In this document: positions 23,324 through 33,595 of the stretch, in pieces
Position numbering within the stretch: the first letter of the stretch is position 1
Layout: each line of letters begins with the position of its first letter
DNA from: Hypholoma sublateritium FD-334 SS-4
Lineage: Eukaryota; Basidiomycota; Agaricomycetes; Agaricales; Strophariaceae
Length of the DNA stretch: 64,000 nt
Reading direction: 5' to 3'
NCBI GenBank assembly: GCA_000827495.1
Contig: KN817583.1
Coordinates: forward strand, 37,763-101,762
Notes under the pieces: model-generated
Database searches by the model: none
What the model was told of the DNA's origin: nothing
What the model saw: only the letters and a program-made list of their open reading frames with translations
Program-made: the position numbers and the translations under genes

Positions 23324-24418
23324 ATGGCCAAAGACCTTGAGGACTGGCATAGTAAGACCGTCACGCAGGCGTCTGGACCAAACGAAAAACGCAAGGAGAG
23401 AATTCTTCAAGCCCCACGACCAACACACATGAGCCACTATCGCATGACGTTTAATCCCGTCGGAAAACCCCTTCACGTCTTCGAATCGTCTCGCCAATTT
23501 ATATCGGCCGTCGCTGATGCCATGGAAGGTAAGCATCGGACTTGAGCACACATACAGCTCCTGATAACATCTCTAATAGCACATGATGACACATGGTTCA
23601 AGGGCCAGATTCTCCACCGTGATATCAGCGTTAGCAATATCATCATAGCGGAGAACGGTGAAGGTATCTTGATTGATTGGGATCTGTGCGTCAAATTTCC
23701 CAAAAGGCGGCCAAGTGAACAAGGGGAATTTCAAGAAGCGACCGCCGCTCGAAGATTCCCGCGGATGGCAAGTCCACATCTATATTTCTTCTGTTCCAGT
23801 ATCTGAGGCTGCCCTCAGGGAACATGGCAATTTATGTCTAGCCGGCTTCTTTATCAAACTAGAATCAAAGATTATTGCGATGACCGTGAATCTGCTCTAT
23901 GGGTCTTGCTTTGGATTGCTCTCCGGTACACGCCCACAAGCGGATTCCCCGGATCGGGTCATCGTCATTATTTACCGATTCTTATGAAGGTCTTCAATGA
24001 GGTCGATCACCTCACCGATGGAAGCATCGCAGGAGGTAGTCGAAAGCTATCGTTCTTACAGCACTATTCACAAGAGCCCATATCATTCACAGACCGCCCG
24101 GGTCTGCATAGCCTGGTGGAAACACTCACCAAAACCTTTGCCATTCGCTATGCTGGGGCACCCACTGCCGAGGACGTAAAGGATTTGGAGAAATTCCGTG
24201 CGCGGGAAGACCTCGCACAATTTATCCCCCGCGCTGCTGCATATCGATATGAGCAACAAGTGAACAAGATCCGCAGTAAAGGTTGGCTGGTCAACACTAT
24301 CAGGGATCATCTGCTGCAGCTGGGATGGCCTGTGGACGACAAGACGTCTCGCCAGGAAATACTGCCGATGTCAAGCACCCCGTACATACGACCGTTCCGC
24401 GTCTATAATTTTTTATAG
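23324..24418 (+). CDS. FunK1-type kinase E, C-lobe only
   Basis: Exons 23324-23528, 23580-23767 and 23819-24418 give 330 aa in one frame. The second intron needs a GC-AG donor: genes A, C and D have ACG followed by GTAAGC, GTAAGT or GTACGC, whereas this copy reads ATG followed by GCAAGT, the usual GC-donor consensus. The catalytic loop ILHRDISVSN and IDWD are intact. GTWQFMSSRLL and the C-lobe follow, ending in VYNFL as in gene D. The N-lobe is missing, as in D. Frame conservation across three exons suggests either recent duplication or residual selection. Function unknown. Confidence 0.6.
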
Positions 24419-24584
24419 AGATAAGGCTCGCGAAGAGGCATCCACATGTACCTTCGGGTAGGTTGAGGTCGTTGGCGCCACTTCCGCAGAGTAAACTGCG
24501 CCAGTGACGCCTTCGAAAGTCGTATGGCGTTGATTCGCTATCTTCCGCGGTGACACCGCTACACTTTCCGCTTGCTTTCATTAT

Positions 24585-24754
24585 TAGATAGCCTACATTC
24601 AATGTAAAATACCATTTGAACTTGAAGACGTGTACATTAATGGTAATAAGCCGCTACCTGTTGTGTGCCGCTTCAGATGAGCCGGCACCTAGATGGTCAG
24701 AGAATGGATCCCGGAATCACAGCAAATGCAGGGAATAAAGCCGTAGCCTCCTAA
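24585..24754. repeat. Copy of the SEC13 3' flank
   Basis: About 170 nt matching the DNA downstream of the SEC13 stop (26,440-26,610) and also 22,466-22,620: TAGCCTACATTCAATGTAAA, GAACTTGAAGACG, GAGCCGGCAC and GAATGGATCCCGGAATCAC recur in the same order. It abuts the left edge of the duplicated segment carrying the secreted-protein gene. Confidence 0.8.
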
Positions 24755-26437
24755 ATATTTCCTAGGCGTCCTCGACTCCATTCGTACTTGTATCAGGTAA
24801 GTAGGCAGTGTGCCGTACTTGTTATAAAATGTGATTTGGACATTTAATCTGTAATGATGTATATATCTGAATGATAGTACAGCTTGCAATTATGTACAAA
24901 TCAATATGTATATGTAAGGCTGATTGATTCCCAAACAAACTGGAAAGGTAGAATTATCGATTCCAAGGGATCAAATAATAGCTACACCTTAGGAAGCTAC
25001 CCAACTTACAGCTTATATCGGGAAAACGTCTATCCCGGACCACGAAACGTAGAGACATTTTATATAGATACATAGCAATTTGCGACTATCACTTGCCAGT
25101 CATAGCATGCCGCTGACGCTCCGTAAAATGAGCAGATTTGCCGCCAACTTGATCGACTGCGATTTCGTTAATAATAACAATAGCATATCGAAGTCCACTC
25201 AGAGGAGACCGAGGTTTTCCATGGAATAGGAAGTGAGTGTCTGCAATGGTAATAATATGTGGCAAACCTGTCCTTAGAGACACAGGTCGGCTGCAAATAG
25301 TATATACCAAGTATATACACGTAGAGACAAAATTTCCCCTTCAAGTTCTAGTTGAACTCTGCGATGGTTGTTTTGAAACCTCTCTATATTGCTTATTCGT
25401 CACCTGAGGCCAAATATGACAGTCAGCGATGATCATGGTTAACTCGGCCGCGACCATTAAATAGGCTAGTACTCACGACAGTCATCTTCACACAGCAATG
25501 GAGATCCTGTACCTAAACATTCGGTAACTGTGGGGTTGGCGGTGCAGCAGTCGCGGCACAAGGTGATACAGGTCTGCGGTCCAGTAAGAACAATCAGACG
25601 AAGACTCATTTGATTAACAATTATCAGGACTTCTCACCGCTGGCTGTTTGTTGGCGCGATGGAATTGAAACAAAAAGGCCATCATGCTATCAGTGGACGG
25701 GAACTGGGGCGTCACAGTGTCCATACCTTCGAAGGCTGAAAAAACCGACACGTAGCCTGCCTACGATCGAGTGGCGAAGCAAGCGTATTTATTGAAAGGA
25801 GAGCAATTGTGGAAAGTAGTGCGAAGGTGTGGCGTACAAGCATTGTAAAGTGGTCGTGTAGATGCTTCGCCAATAATGGGGTGTTGCTTCAAACCTTCTC
25901 TCCCGAGCCTTATTAATATACTGCCAAATACTTTACCACAGGTAGGAACACACCAACATGCTCTCAGGCTGCAGCTGTATGTCTGACTCCTGTCGACGCG
26001 TACGTCGGTCAAAAGGGGAACTCCTGAGTGCAGACTGTGGCCAGCATGTGGCTTCATACGTCAAACGTCGAATCTTGTCCTGAAATGGATTTTTATTTCT
26101 CTTGTAAATCCTTTATCATTATCGTCAGACACTCGAAACATTCAGGTGTGCCTTTCTGAGCTAAATAAGAATAATTACGCCCCTTTCAATGACAGCCCAC
26201 AGGACAATTTGACTCTGAAAAAGAAAAAAAGTACGGGTATCTTATAAGCCTGACCCGGCCAGCTACTTGATAGTATGCTCTACCATGCATTCCCCCGATG
26301 ACGGTGGAGCTTGCAGATTGAAGATAGTGAAGATCGAGGTTGCCGTCAAAGTTACTTTTCATTTGCGTGTTTGGTTCTGCGATTGAAGTAGTCACAACAA
26401 CCCGGGAGACCGCTCCGTTCCGAATCGTAACTGCAAT
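24755..26437. repeat. Segmental duplication, copy 1 (partner at 51655-53370)
   Basis: About 1.7 kb is collinear with 51655-53370, with small indels and scattered substitutions. The left edge is ATTTCCTAGGCGTCCTCGAC versus ATTTCCTGGGCGTCCTCGAC. The right edge is GTTCCGAATCGTAACT in both, after which this copy runs into SEC13 3'-flank sequence while copy 2 runs into the F-box start codon. The segment carries the small secreted-protein gene and the F-box gene's upstream region. No terminal repeats or target-site duplication are evident. Confidence 0.9.
25393..25843 (-). CDS. Small secreted cysteine-rich protein, copy 1
   Basis: Three exons (25727-25843, 25477-25573, 25393-25403) encode 74 aa. 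Exon 1 begins MLVRHTFALL and continues as a hydrophobic signal peptide with a likely cut after TLA; LDRRQ just after it is a dibasic Kex2-type site. Exon 2 supplies seven of eight cysteines with the pattern C-x3-C-x2-CC-x8-C-x8-C-x3-C; the first cysteine is at the end of exon 1. Splice signals are GTATGG/CCGCAG and GTGAGT/CCTCAG. If intron 2 is retained, the protein ends two codons later as REY instead of RDE. Copy 2 keeps the same exon structure and all eight cysteines. No family is recognised. Size, signal and cysteine content fit an effector-like or antimicrobial-like protein, which is inference only. Confidence 0.7.
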
Positions 26438-26614
26438 TTATATAGCCTACATTCAATATAAAACACCATTTGAACTTGAAGACGTATACATTTAGGGTGA
26501 GCCGCTACCTGTCGCGTGTCGCTTCACATGAGCCGGCACTCAGAGCATGGATCCCGGAATCGCATCGAATGCAGGGAACAAAGCCATAGCCTTCTAAACG
26601 AAACACACCAGCCC
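26438..26614. repeat. SEC13 3' flank (source of the repeated flank)
   Basis: DNA directly after the SEC13 stop codon. Its words recur at 24585-24754 and 22466-22620, making three copies within 4 kb. It lies between the right edge of the secreted-protein segment and SEC13. Confidence 0.8.
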
Positions 26615-27938
26615 CTAGCTGTTCATATCGCTAATACACTCCCACACGCCCCTCAAGTTCTCCTTCCACAGCGTCACCTTCCCGTCCCCACAGCTCACCG
26701 CCAACAGATTCCCCGCAAGACTCCAACTCACGCGCCACACCACATCCGGGAACTTCCCCGCGGGCGCCGCCCCCCCGGCGGGGCTCACAATCGTCGCGCT
26801 CGGGTCCAGCGCCGTCTTCACCCACGGCGCGGTAGGGCTGTCCTTCGTCCACACGAGGACGGTGCGGTCCTGCGACGCCGTCGCGATGTAGCTTCTCGGG
26901 AGCCCGATGTTCGGCGCCCACGCGACGTCGCGCACCCAGTCTGCGTGCCCCTCGAGCGTGTCCTCCTCGACCCACGCCTGCGTGTCGTCGCGGTACCCCC
27001 AGATGCGCACGAGGTTGTCGCACCCCGCGCTCGCGAAGCGCTTCACCGAGAACGGTGTGCTAGCGGTGGTGGCGCCTGGGGCTCCACCGGGCGCGGGCTG
27101 CGGTGAGATGAGCGAGCCAGGGAGGACGGCGGGCGCCCACGAGACGGCGTTGCACCCGATCGCATGGCCGGTGAAGATGTCGGCGTCCCATTGGCCGTCG
27201 TCTGCGGCCAGGCGGGCAGTCAGTCAGTCACTCGAGCGGCGCACGGATTGCACGGGGACGTACTTTTAAAAGTCAACACAGACACCTTTCCGTCAGACGA
27301 CGCGCACGCAAGGATGGCGCCGAGTTCGTGGGGTGCCCATGACACGGAGTTGACTGGGAAGTGCACGGTCAGTCAGCCTGCTCGTGAAAGAGGCGCCTAT
27401 GGACCTGAGGAAAGGGGATTACGCACCAGAGGCGGTATGCAGCGTGTGCTCCTTGATCTTGATCCAGCCGCCCGCGGCGGCGCCCTGCGCCTGCTGCTCC
27501 TTCCAGATGAGCACCTTGCCGTCGTACGAGCTCGACGCAAGTATATGGCCGTACTTCGGGTGCGCCCACGCGACCTGCCACACGGGGCCCGTGTGTCTGC
27601 AAGCCACCCACCAACCAGCATCAGCAGCCACGCGGAATGGAATGAACGCAAGCGACGCACCCTTTGAGCGTGTGTCCCGGATTCGGGCGTGTCTCGCCCT
27701 CGACGACGTCGAACACCTTCACGGTGCGGTCGGACGAGCACGTCGCAAGGCGCTTTCCGTAGTAGTCCAGCTGGGCATCGTGCTGCGTGGTGGTTAGCGC
27801 GGCACGGGGCGGATGGCAGGGATAGCTACAATCATGTCCTCATGGGCGGTCTCGATGGGGACCGAGTCCGAGACTGTTGACGAGGCCTATGTGTCTGGAT
27901 TAGCGTCCATTGGCGAGATTGCACGGATTACTTGCCAT
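26615..27938 (-). CDS. SEC13: SEC13, WD40 protein of COPII coat and nuclear pore
   Basis: Exons 27932-27938, 27830-27873, 27661-27782, 27427-27596, 27264-27353 and 26615-27201 give 339 aa. The tiny first exon (ATGGCAA) was found because joining it yields the family start, [22 protein letters not shown] repeats read in order: [57 protein letters not shown], the ...NAVSWAP block, [11 protein letters not shown], and [20 protein letters not shown]. This six-bladed open propeller is completed by a blade from SEC31 in COPII or NUP145C in the pore. The fifth blade carries a low-complexity Pro/Gly/Ala insertion, as is common in fungi. Fragments of its last exons and flank are scattered at 20.7, 22.5 and 24.6 kb. 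Confidence 0.95.
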
Positions 27939-29384
27939 TCTGTTATGAGTTCAAATCGGAAAGCTTGTCCTCCACCGTCGTCGACGTGGAGTCACTCAGT
28001 CACGGAGCACGTGTGTGTCACGCTTGCCTATTCTGGACGAGCGTCTATTCGTTACGGTAGTGCACATGCCCCCGCAGGACCTCCACTACCGCGTAGCTAA
28101 ACCATGAGCACAAATATACAGAAGAGGAACCGGCGCCTACTTATTCCATGCAAACAATTTATTCTGTCATTACACAGGCCCTCGGGAAATTGACAATTCC
28201 TTTATCGGTGAGATTTCCTACTAGTACTTAGTACTTATCGCCGGTCCTGCCGAAATCCAGCTGTCTGACCCTACGAATCCACTGCGGCCCACCGAACGAG
28301 ACCGTCTTTCAACTTAACAGAACATAGAAAGCACACTGTGTGACGCAAACACTCTGACCCGAAGATGAGTGTACTTGCCTTGTTCGCGAAAAACAGGATA
28401 CCCGCCGCCCGAGCCGTGGACTCGTGTAGCGTCGGCACATCTATCGTTTTAAACCTCCGTCCGCAGAACTATCTCATGCCGCGCTTGTCCTATGCCTCTT
28501 TTGTAAAATAAATCTCTTCAAATCTGTGGGAGGCGTCATTTCTCCTTTCCCCATTCAACTTATTGCGAGACCCAATGTAGCTCGGTTAGCAACGGTGGCT
28601 GAACTCTAACTCCTGAAAACAAGACCAAAAAAGAGTATGAAACGACATGAAAGGAGCTCAAATGAGCCAATGCACAAGCGCTCGACGCACTGCTTGTGTG
28701 TATAGCTGGAGGAATCTCTCTTTAATTAAACCGGGCAACATGACAGAAGAATCACAAGTTAGAAGGTTAATGAGGGCGGCCCGATGAATAATTTAGATCA
28801 CCACCGAATACCCTGTCTGATATCTATCGATATTTCCCATACCAAGCCAACCTCTCGACACGCTCCCCTCTCACTCCCCAGTTCCGATATATCGTGCCAG
28901 CCCCGACGCTCTACACCTACACCCCGTTTCACCAAACCCACACCTCCTACAGCGCCCTGCGCCCGGGCGCAGTCTGTTACTCCATCAGCCATCAATGCAT
29001 CAGGCTTTCATTGCCCCCGCACCCGCGCTCACCGCAATCAATTATCAGCCGCCCCTCGCCATGCAGCCATGTGCTACAGCGCCCAACATTTCAAAATCGC
29101 GCAGATACATAAAAAAATCGCCGCTCCACGGCCGCCTCTCCCTCCCGACCACGCCCACCCACGCCGTCGTGCACGCAATGCCGTGCTGACGCCCGGCGCA
29201 CCCCCTGTTCTTCCTCGCCGTCACTGCCACCATTCGAACGCGTCTTGTTTTGTTTTATCGACCTCCGCCTGCCGCTGGACGCCGCCTAGAAGTGGGACAC
29301 GGGTGCGTGCGTCGCTCGCTCCGCGAACGTGCCACATACTAATAGGGGCCCTTGGAACGTGCAGACCCCTCAGGTCGGAGGATA
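27939..29384. other. Divergent intergenic region
   Basis: About 1.4 kb between SEC13 (minus) and the DUF6533-type gene (plus), probably carrying both promoters. A long plus-strand frame at about 28,784-29,458 is Pro/His/Thr-rich, has no recognisable domain and overlaps the start of the next gene in another frame. I regard it as chance. Confidence 0.5.
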
Positions 29385-31377
29385 ATGTACCTCTATGTGC
29401 GTACAGCTGCTCACCGCCCTTTCCCTGCAAAACTGACGCGGCTCGCACTGCAGAATGATGAATACATCTTCGGGTCTCATGTCATCGTAGGGAGTGCGAC
29501 AATCTTGGTGTGCACCCTCAATATATCGCGCTCTCTGCACGCTGACAGATGCCCTCCCCCAAACCCAGGTCTACGAGGTGCTCACCACCCTCGACGACGA
29601 GGTAAGCACCCCACACCGCCGTGACGCGCACACCCACCCACCCTCCACCGCAGATAAACTACATCTGGATGCAGCCCTGGACGCTCGGCACCTTCCTCTT
29701 CTGGGCCAACCGCTACCTGCCCTTCGTCGACGTGACACTCGGCATGTACGGTGCGCCCCGCCCCGCCCCCTCTCCTTCTCCTCCGCGCTCCCCTATTCAT
29801 CCCCCCCTCCAGTGCAATTTGGTGCGAACATCGGCCCGGACGTGCGTTATTTCTCCGAGAATGCTTATTATACAGCCCCCGGGCGCCCGCTGACGAAGCG
29901 CCCAGACATGCGACAAGTACTACCGCGGTATCCTCTGTACGTACTACGCCTGCCCCGCTCGCCCTCCTACCTGCAGATAGCTCACCGTGCTACAACCCAA
30001 ACAGGGGCCGTCGCGACAGGCCTGTTCATCGCCGAGCGTACGTCTATCCCCTCCCTGCGTGCGGCGGCGACTGACCGATCCCCAATGAATTTATTCATGA
30101 AGTTATCATCACGCTGCGCACGCTCGCAATCTGGAGCCACCGGCGCTCGATTCTCATCTTCCTCTCCCTCATGACCCTCGTACGCCCACGCCTCCCTTCC
30201 CATCCATCTCTACACAGCCGCTAATTAAATTTAAACGCACGCGCAGATCACGTCTGGCGCAGGGATCGTCGGCGTCGTGCTCGAGAACCACTCCTTCCAA
30301 TGTACGTGTCCACCCGTCCACCCACCGCTACCTCCCTCACAAATAATAAATACTAACCACTCGCCCGCCTTCTGTTGTTCAATAAAAACGCAGTCGAGCC
30401 CCCACCACTAGGCGGCCGCGGGTGCAAGCTCATCAAGTCGCGCCGGCTGATCATCATCCCCTACCTCACTGTCGCCATCTCCGAAACATGTATGTACACC
30501 TCCCTTCCTTTCTTCCCGCACGCCTCTCGCCAGCAACGCAATCCTCACCACCCGCCCACCAACTGCATACTGACGCCCATTTCTTTTTCCAGCCGTCGTC
30601 TGCCTGACGATAATCCGCGCGCTCGACCACTGTACGCCCTTCCCCACCTATCCTCTCTGCGGTGCACAAAAACCACTCCTAACCAAACCTTCACGCATGC
30701 AGTCCGCAGGCTCACGCGCTACTCCTGGGTGACGCGCGTCTACGGCTACGGTATGCCTTTTCCCCACCTCACCCCAACCACCCACACCACTAAAGCACGC
30801 ACAGGTCTGCTCTTCTACATCTACCTCCTACGTGCGTCCCCTCCCCTTGTCCAAGCCCAACCACGCAGCCTCTCTGACCCGACGCACACAGTAATAACCG
30901 CCGCAAACATCGCGATCCCCTTCGCCGCCGAGGTACTCCCCCTTCCCCATCCCAAGTCAACCTGCTGACACCCCCTCAAAAAAGGAACCGCGGTACAAAG
31001 GCTACTTCGCGATGTACGCTTATCCCCCCCTCCCCCCCAATCACCCCACTGACCCTCCTTCCCCTCCCTAACACCCTGATACGAACAGCTCCCAGCACGT
31101 CTTCCACTCCATATTCTGCACGCGCGTCATCGTGCTCATCCAGCGGCGCCGCTGGGCGCGGCGCTCCCTCCCGCACGCGGACGACGGCTCGCTCTCGCAC
31201 GCGCCGGGCGTGAACGTGCCGATGACCAAGGTCACCGTGCACCAGCACACGAGCGCCGGCGCGCCGTACACGACGTACTCCGAGGGCGACGTCGAGACCG
31301 CCGAGTACACGACGGGCGGGAAGGAGAGCAGCGCGGTGGCGTCGCGCGCGCAGCCCAATCTCGACTGGACGCAGTGA
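29385..31377 (+). CDS. DUF6533-type seven-helix membrane protein, 16 exons
   Basis: Reconstructed exons: 29385-29396, 29454-29507, 29569-29601, 29654-29750, 29813-29841, 29906-29927, 30005-30037, 30103-30179, 30247-30301, 30394-30489, 30593-30631, 30703-30750, 30805-30831, 30892-30932, 30985-31013 and 31089-31377. Together they give one frame of 326 aa. The start of the family is plain: ILVYEVLTTLDDEINYIW followed by LFWANRYLPFVDV. Later come ELIITLRTLAIW, LIIIPYLTVAISE and HSIFCTRVIVLIQ, matching about seven hydrophobic helices and a Ser/Thr-rich cytosolic tail. Such receptors-like proteins are greatly expanded in Agaricomycetes; ligand and function are unknown. Several exons are only 12-33 nt, so the smallest ones (the first and the sixth) are the least certain. 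The gene is divergent from SEC13. Confidence 0.75.
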
Positions 31378-31757
31378 TCGCGGTGGCGTGTAGTGTAGTT
31401 CGCATTGAAGATGTGGTGTACTTTTAGCATAGGCCTCGCGCGGATCTGTTTGTAGTATAGCATGGGACAACAAAACTGTGTAGATCGCGGATACATCAAT
31501 AATCGAATCACCCGGAGTAAATAGATACAGAGAGGCCCCAGTCCATACCAGCGATGAAACATAAGAGTCCATTATTCGGGTAGTTGATTATACAAACATA
31601 CTGATATTACGCCCCAGTCATCCCTATACAGGCAGCCGCTGAATCTCGTCGTGTATCGAGAACCCCAGTCTCCTCTGCGTTTTCGTCGCTTTTCGTCCGC
31701 CCGTTTGCCTACAGCCCAAAAATGAGCGGAATACACACACCCTAGTGACGCTAGCAC
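31378..31757. other. Convergent 3' flanks
   Basis: Short spacer between the DUF6533-type gene (plus) and the mannosyltransferase (minus). No coding sequence is seen; it should hold both polyadenylation regions. Confidence 0.5.
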
Positions 31758-33595
31758 TCACCGCTGCTCCTGACACACAAAGCTCTCCGGCGCGCCCTCC
31801 CAGTCGTCCAGCGCATACTTCCCCGTAAGACTCACCGCGTCGTCGTCGCCCTCCCCAAACAGATCACGCGCGAGCTGCGTGTGGCTGACGCCCGCGTACG
31901 TCGTCGGGCAGCGCGGGTTCACGAGGATGCGCGCAGGGCGGAACACCGAGTTCGGGATGAGCAGCGTGCCGCCCTCCGCGGGCGGCACCTCCTCCCCGCC
32001 GTCCTCGACCGGCATCGCGTCGTAGTCCGACCCCGCATTCGCGTCCGCGTCCACCGCGTGCCCCTTCTTCCTCCGGTCCTCCGCGGCGTCGTCCGCCTCT
32101 TCCACGGCCACAGCACCGCCCTCCGCGCGCGCCTCCGCCATCAGCGGGTCGCGCGCTGCGACCTCCTTTACCACCACTTCATCCCCGTCGCGCCTCCGCA
32201 GCGTGCCCGCGTACTGGCTCTTCTCCGTGCCCTGCATCGCGTCGCGCGCCGAGCGCACCCACAGGTCCCTGCAGAACCACGCCTGGCTGCTGTCGAGGCA
32301 CGGCGCGTCGGGCTCGCGCGCAGGGACGCCCTCCGCGCGACTCAGGTTCTGGTAGTCCGTACCCGCGCGGTACGCGAGGCCGCGGTAGTACGACTGTGCG
32401 GGGTCGACGACGTGCGTTCCGGACTCGCAGCAGAACACCTGGAACGGGAGGTGCTGTGCGTAGCGTAGTGCGCCCTGGTGGTCGCGCGGGGGGACGGCGT
32501 CGGGCTTCGAAGACGACTTGGACTGGCGGAACTGGTCGCCTTCGATGTCGCGCGTGCGCCATCTACAAGGTGTCAGTGATATGAGGAGGTATATAGAGGT
32601 GAAGCGACGCGCCTGTCAGAGAAGATGAAGAATCCGTTGTGCTCTGCCCAGTCCATCCCACAGACCATGGCGGCCTCGTTCGTAAAGCTGATCTTGATCG
32701 TTTCAAGAATATCGTTTGGGCAAGTAAATCCCTTGAGCCACACTACGCGCGAGAACCGGATACTCCGCTTCGCCATGAGCTCATGCAGGGGCTCCAGCGC
32801 CAAATTGCGCATATACGCCTCCTCCAGGGGGTAGTACGCCGCCGCTGGGTCCTCCGTCATCCCCGAGACCCTCCGTATCCGGAACGGCACTCCGAGCAGC
32901 GTAAGCACCGCCTCGCACAGGTCCGTGAGCGTCTCCGTCGAGTCCGTCGACTGGTAGTCGAGCATCGACACGAACATGTTGTTCGTTCCCAGGCGCTTCG
33001 CCATCTGCACAATCACCGCGAGCTGGTCGACGAGGAAGTGGTCCGCGGAGTGGATGACGATCGCGACGTAGTACAGGTGGTCCTCGCGGATGAGGTCGTC
33101 ATAGGCGCCCTCGCGCTTGTTCTGCCCGAACGGGCGGATGAGCGTCGGGCAGTGCGCGGCGACCCAGCCGTTGAGCGAGAGCAGCTGGTCGATTGCACTG
33201 AGGACGTGCTGGGCGTCCATGGACGCCGTCTCCTTGTTCACGATGCTGTCAGTGCGTCAGTGCGCCTGAGCGCCGAGCAATTCACGCGTGGGGACTCACT
33301 AAGGCAACTGGAAGCGCTCCCAATAGTCGCGTACGCCATTGCGTACTAGGCCCGAGAAGATGTCCTCCCCCTCGTCGCGGCCCATGCGGGCCTGCAGGAA
33401 TGCGTGCCGCTGAACATTGAGCGAGCGGTCGGGGCCCGTTGCGCGCTCGATGAAGTTGTGTTCCTTGATTTGGTGGTCGTTTGCCTTGGGCCGCGTTGCA
33501 GTGCTGGCGGGGAAGAAGAGGAGCTTAATGAGGACGACCACTGCGCCGAAGAAGAGGAGGCGGGAGAGGGTGCGGCGTCGAAAGGCGACTGGCAT
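31758..33595 (-). CDS. GT69 alpha-1,3-mannosyltransferase (CMT1/CAP59 family)
   Basis: Exons 33300-33595, 32613-33245 and 31758-32562 give 577 aa. It is a type II membrane protein: a basic start (FRRRTLSRL), then a signal anchor LLFFGAVVVLIKLLFF at residues 14-30, then a lumenal domain. Family text includes NMFVSMLDYQSTDSTETL, VPFRIRRVSG, NDILETIKIS, CGMDWA and the FSDR-WRTRDIEG junction. That last block only forms if the second intron uses a GC donor (AG followed by GCGCGT). The Cryptococcus relatives CMT1 and CAP59 act in the Golgi on cell-surface glycans; a similar cell-wall mannose transfer is likely here. The C-terminal 200 residues contain an Asp/Glu/Ala-rich insertion (from about 430) not typical of the core. 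The start was chosen as the ATG directly before the basic/anchor region. Confidence 0.85.

Noticed and set aside
24755..26437. Segment considered as a complete DNA transposon
   Set aside because: No transposase, terminal inverted repeats or target-site duplication could be seen; it is better described as a segmental duplication.
28784..29458. 224-codon Pro/His/Thr-rich plus-strand frame
   Set aside because: Low complexity, no recognisable domain, and it overlaps the first exons of the DUF6533-type gene in another frame.
32639..33349. 236-codon plus-strand frame opposite the mannosyltransferase
   Set aside because: Antisense shadow rich in Arg/His/Val; the minus strand carries a clear conserved family.
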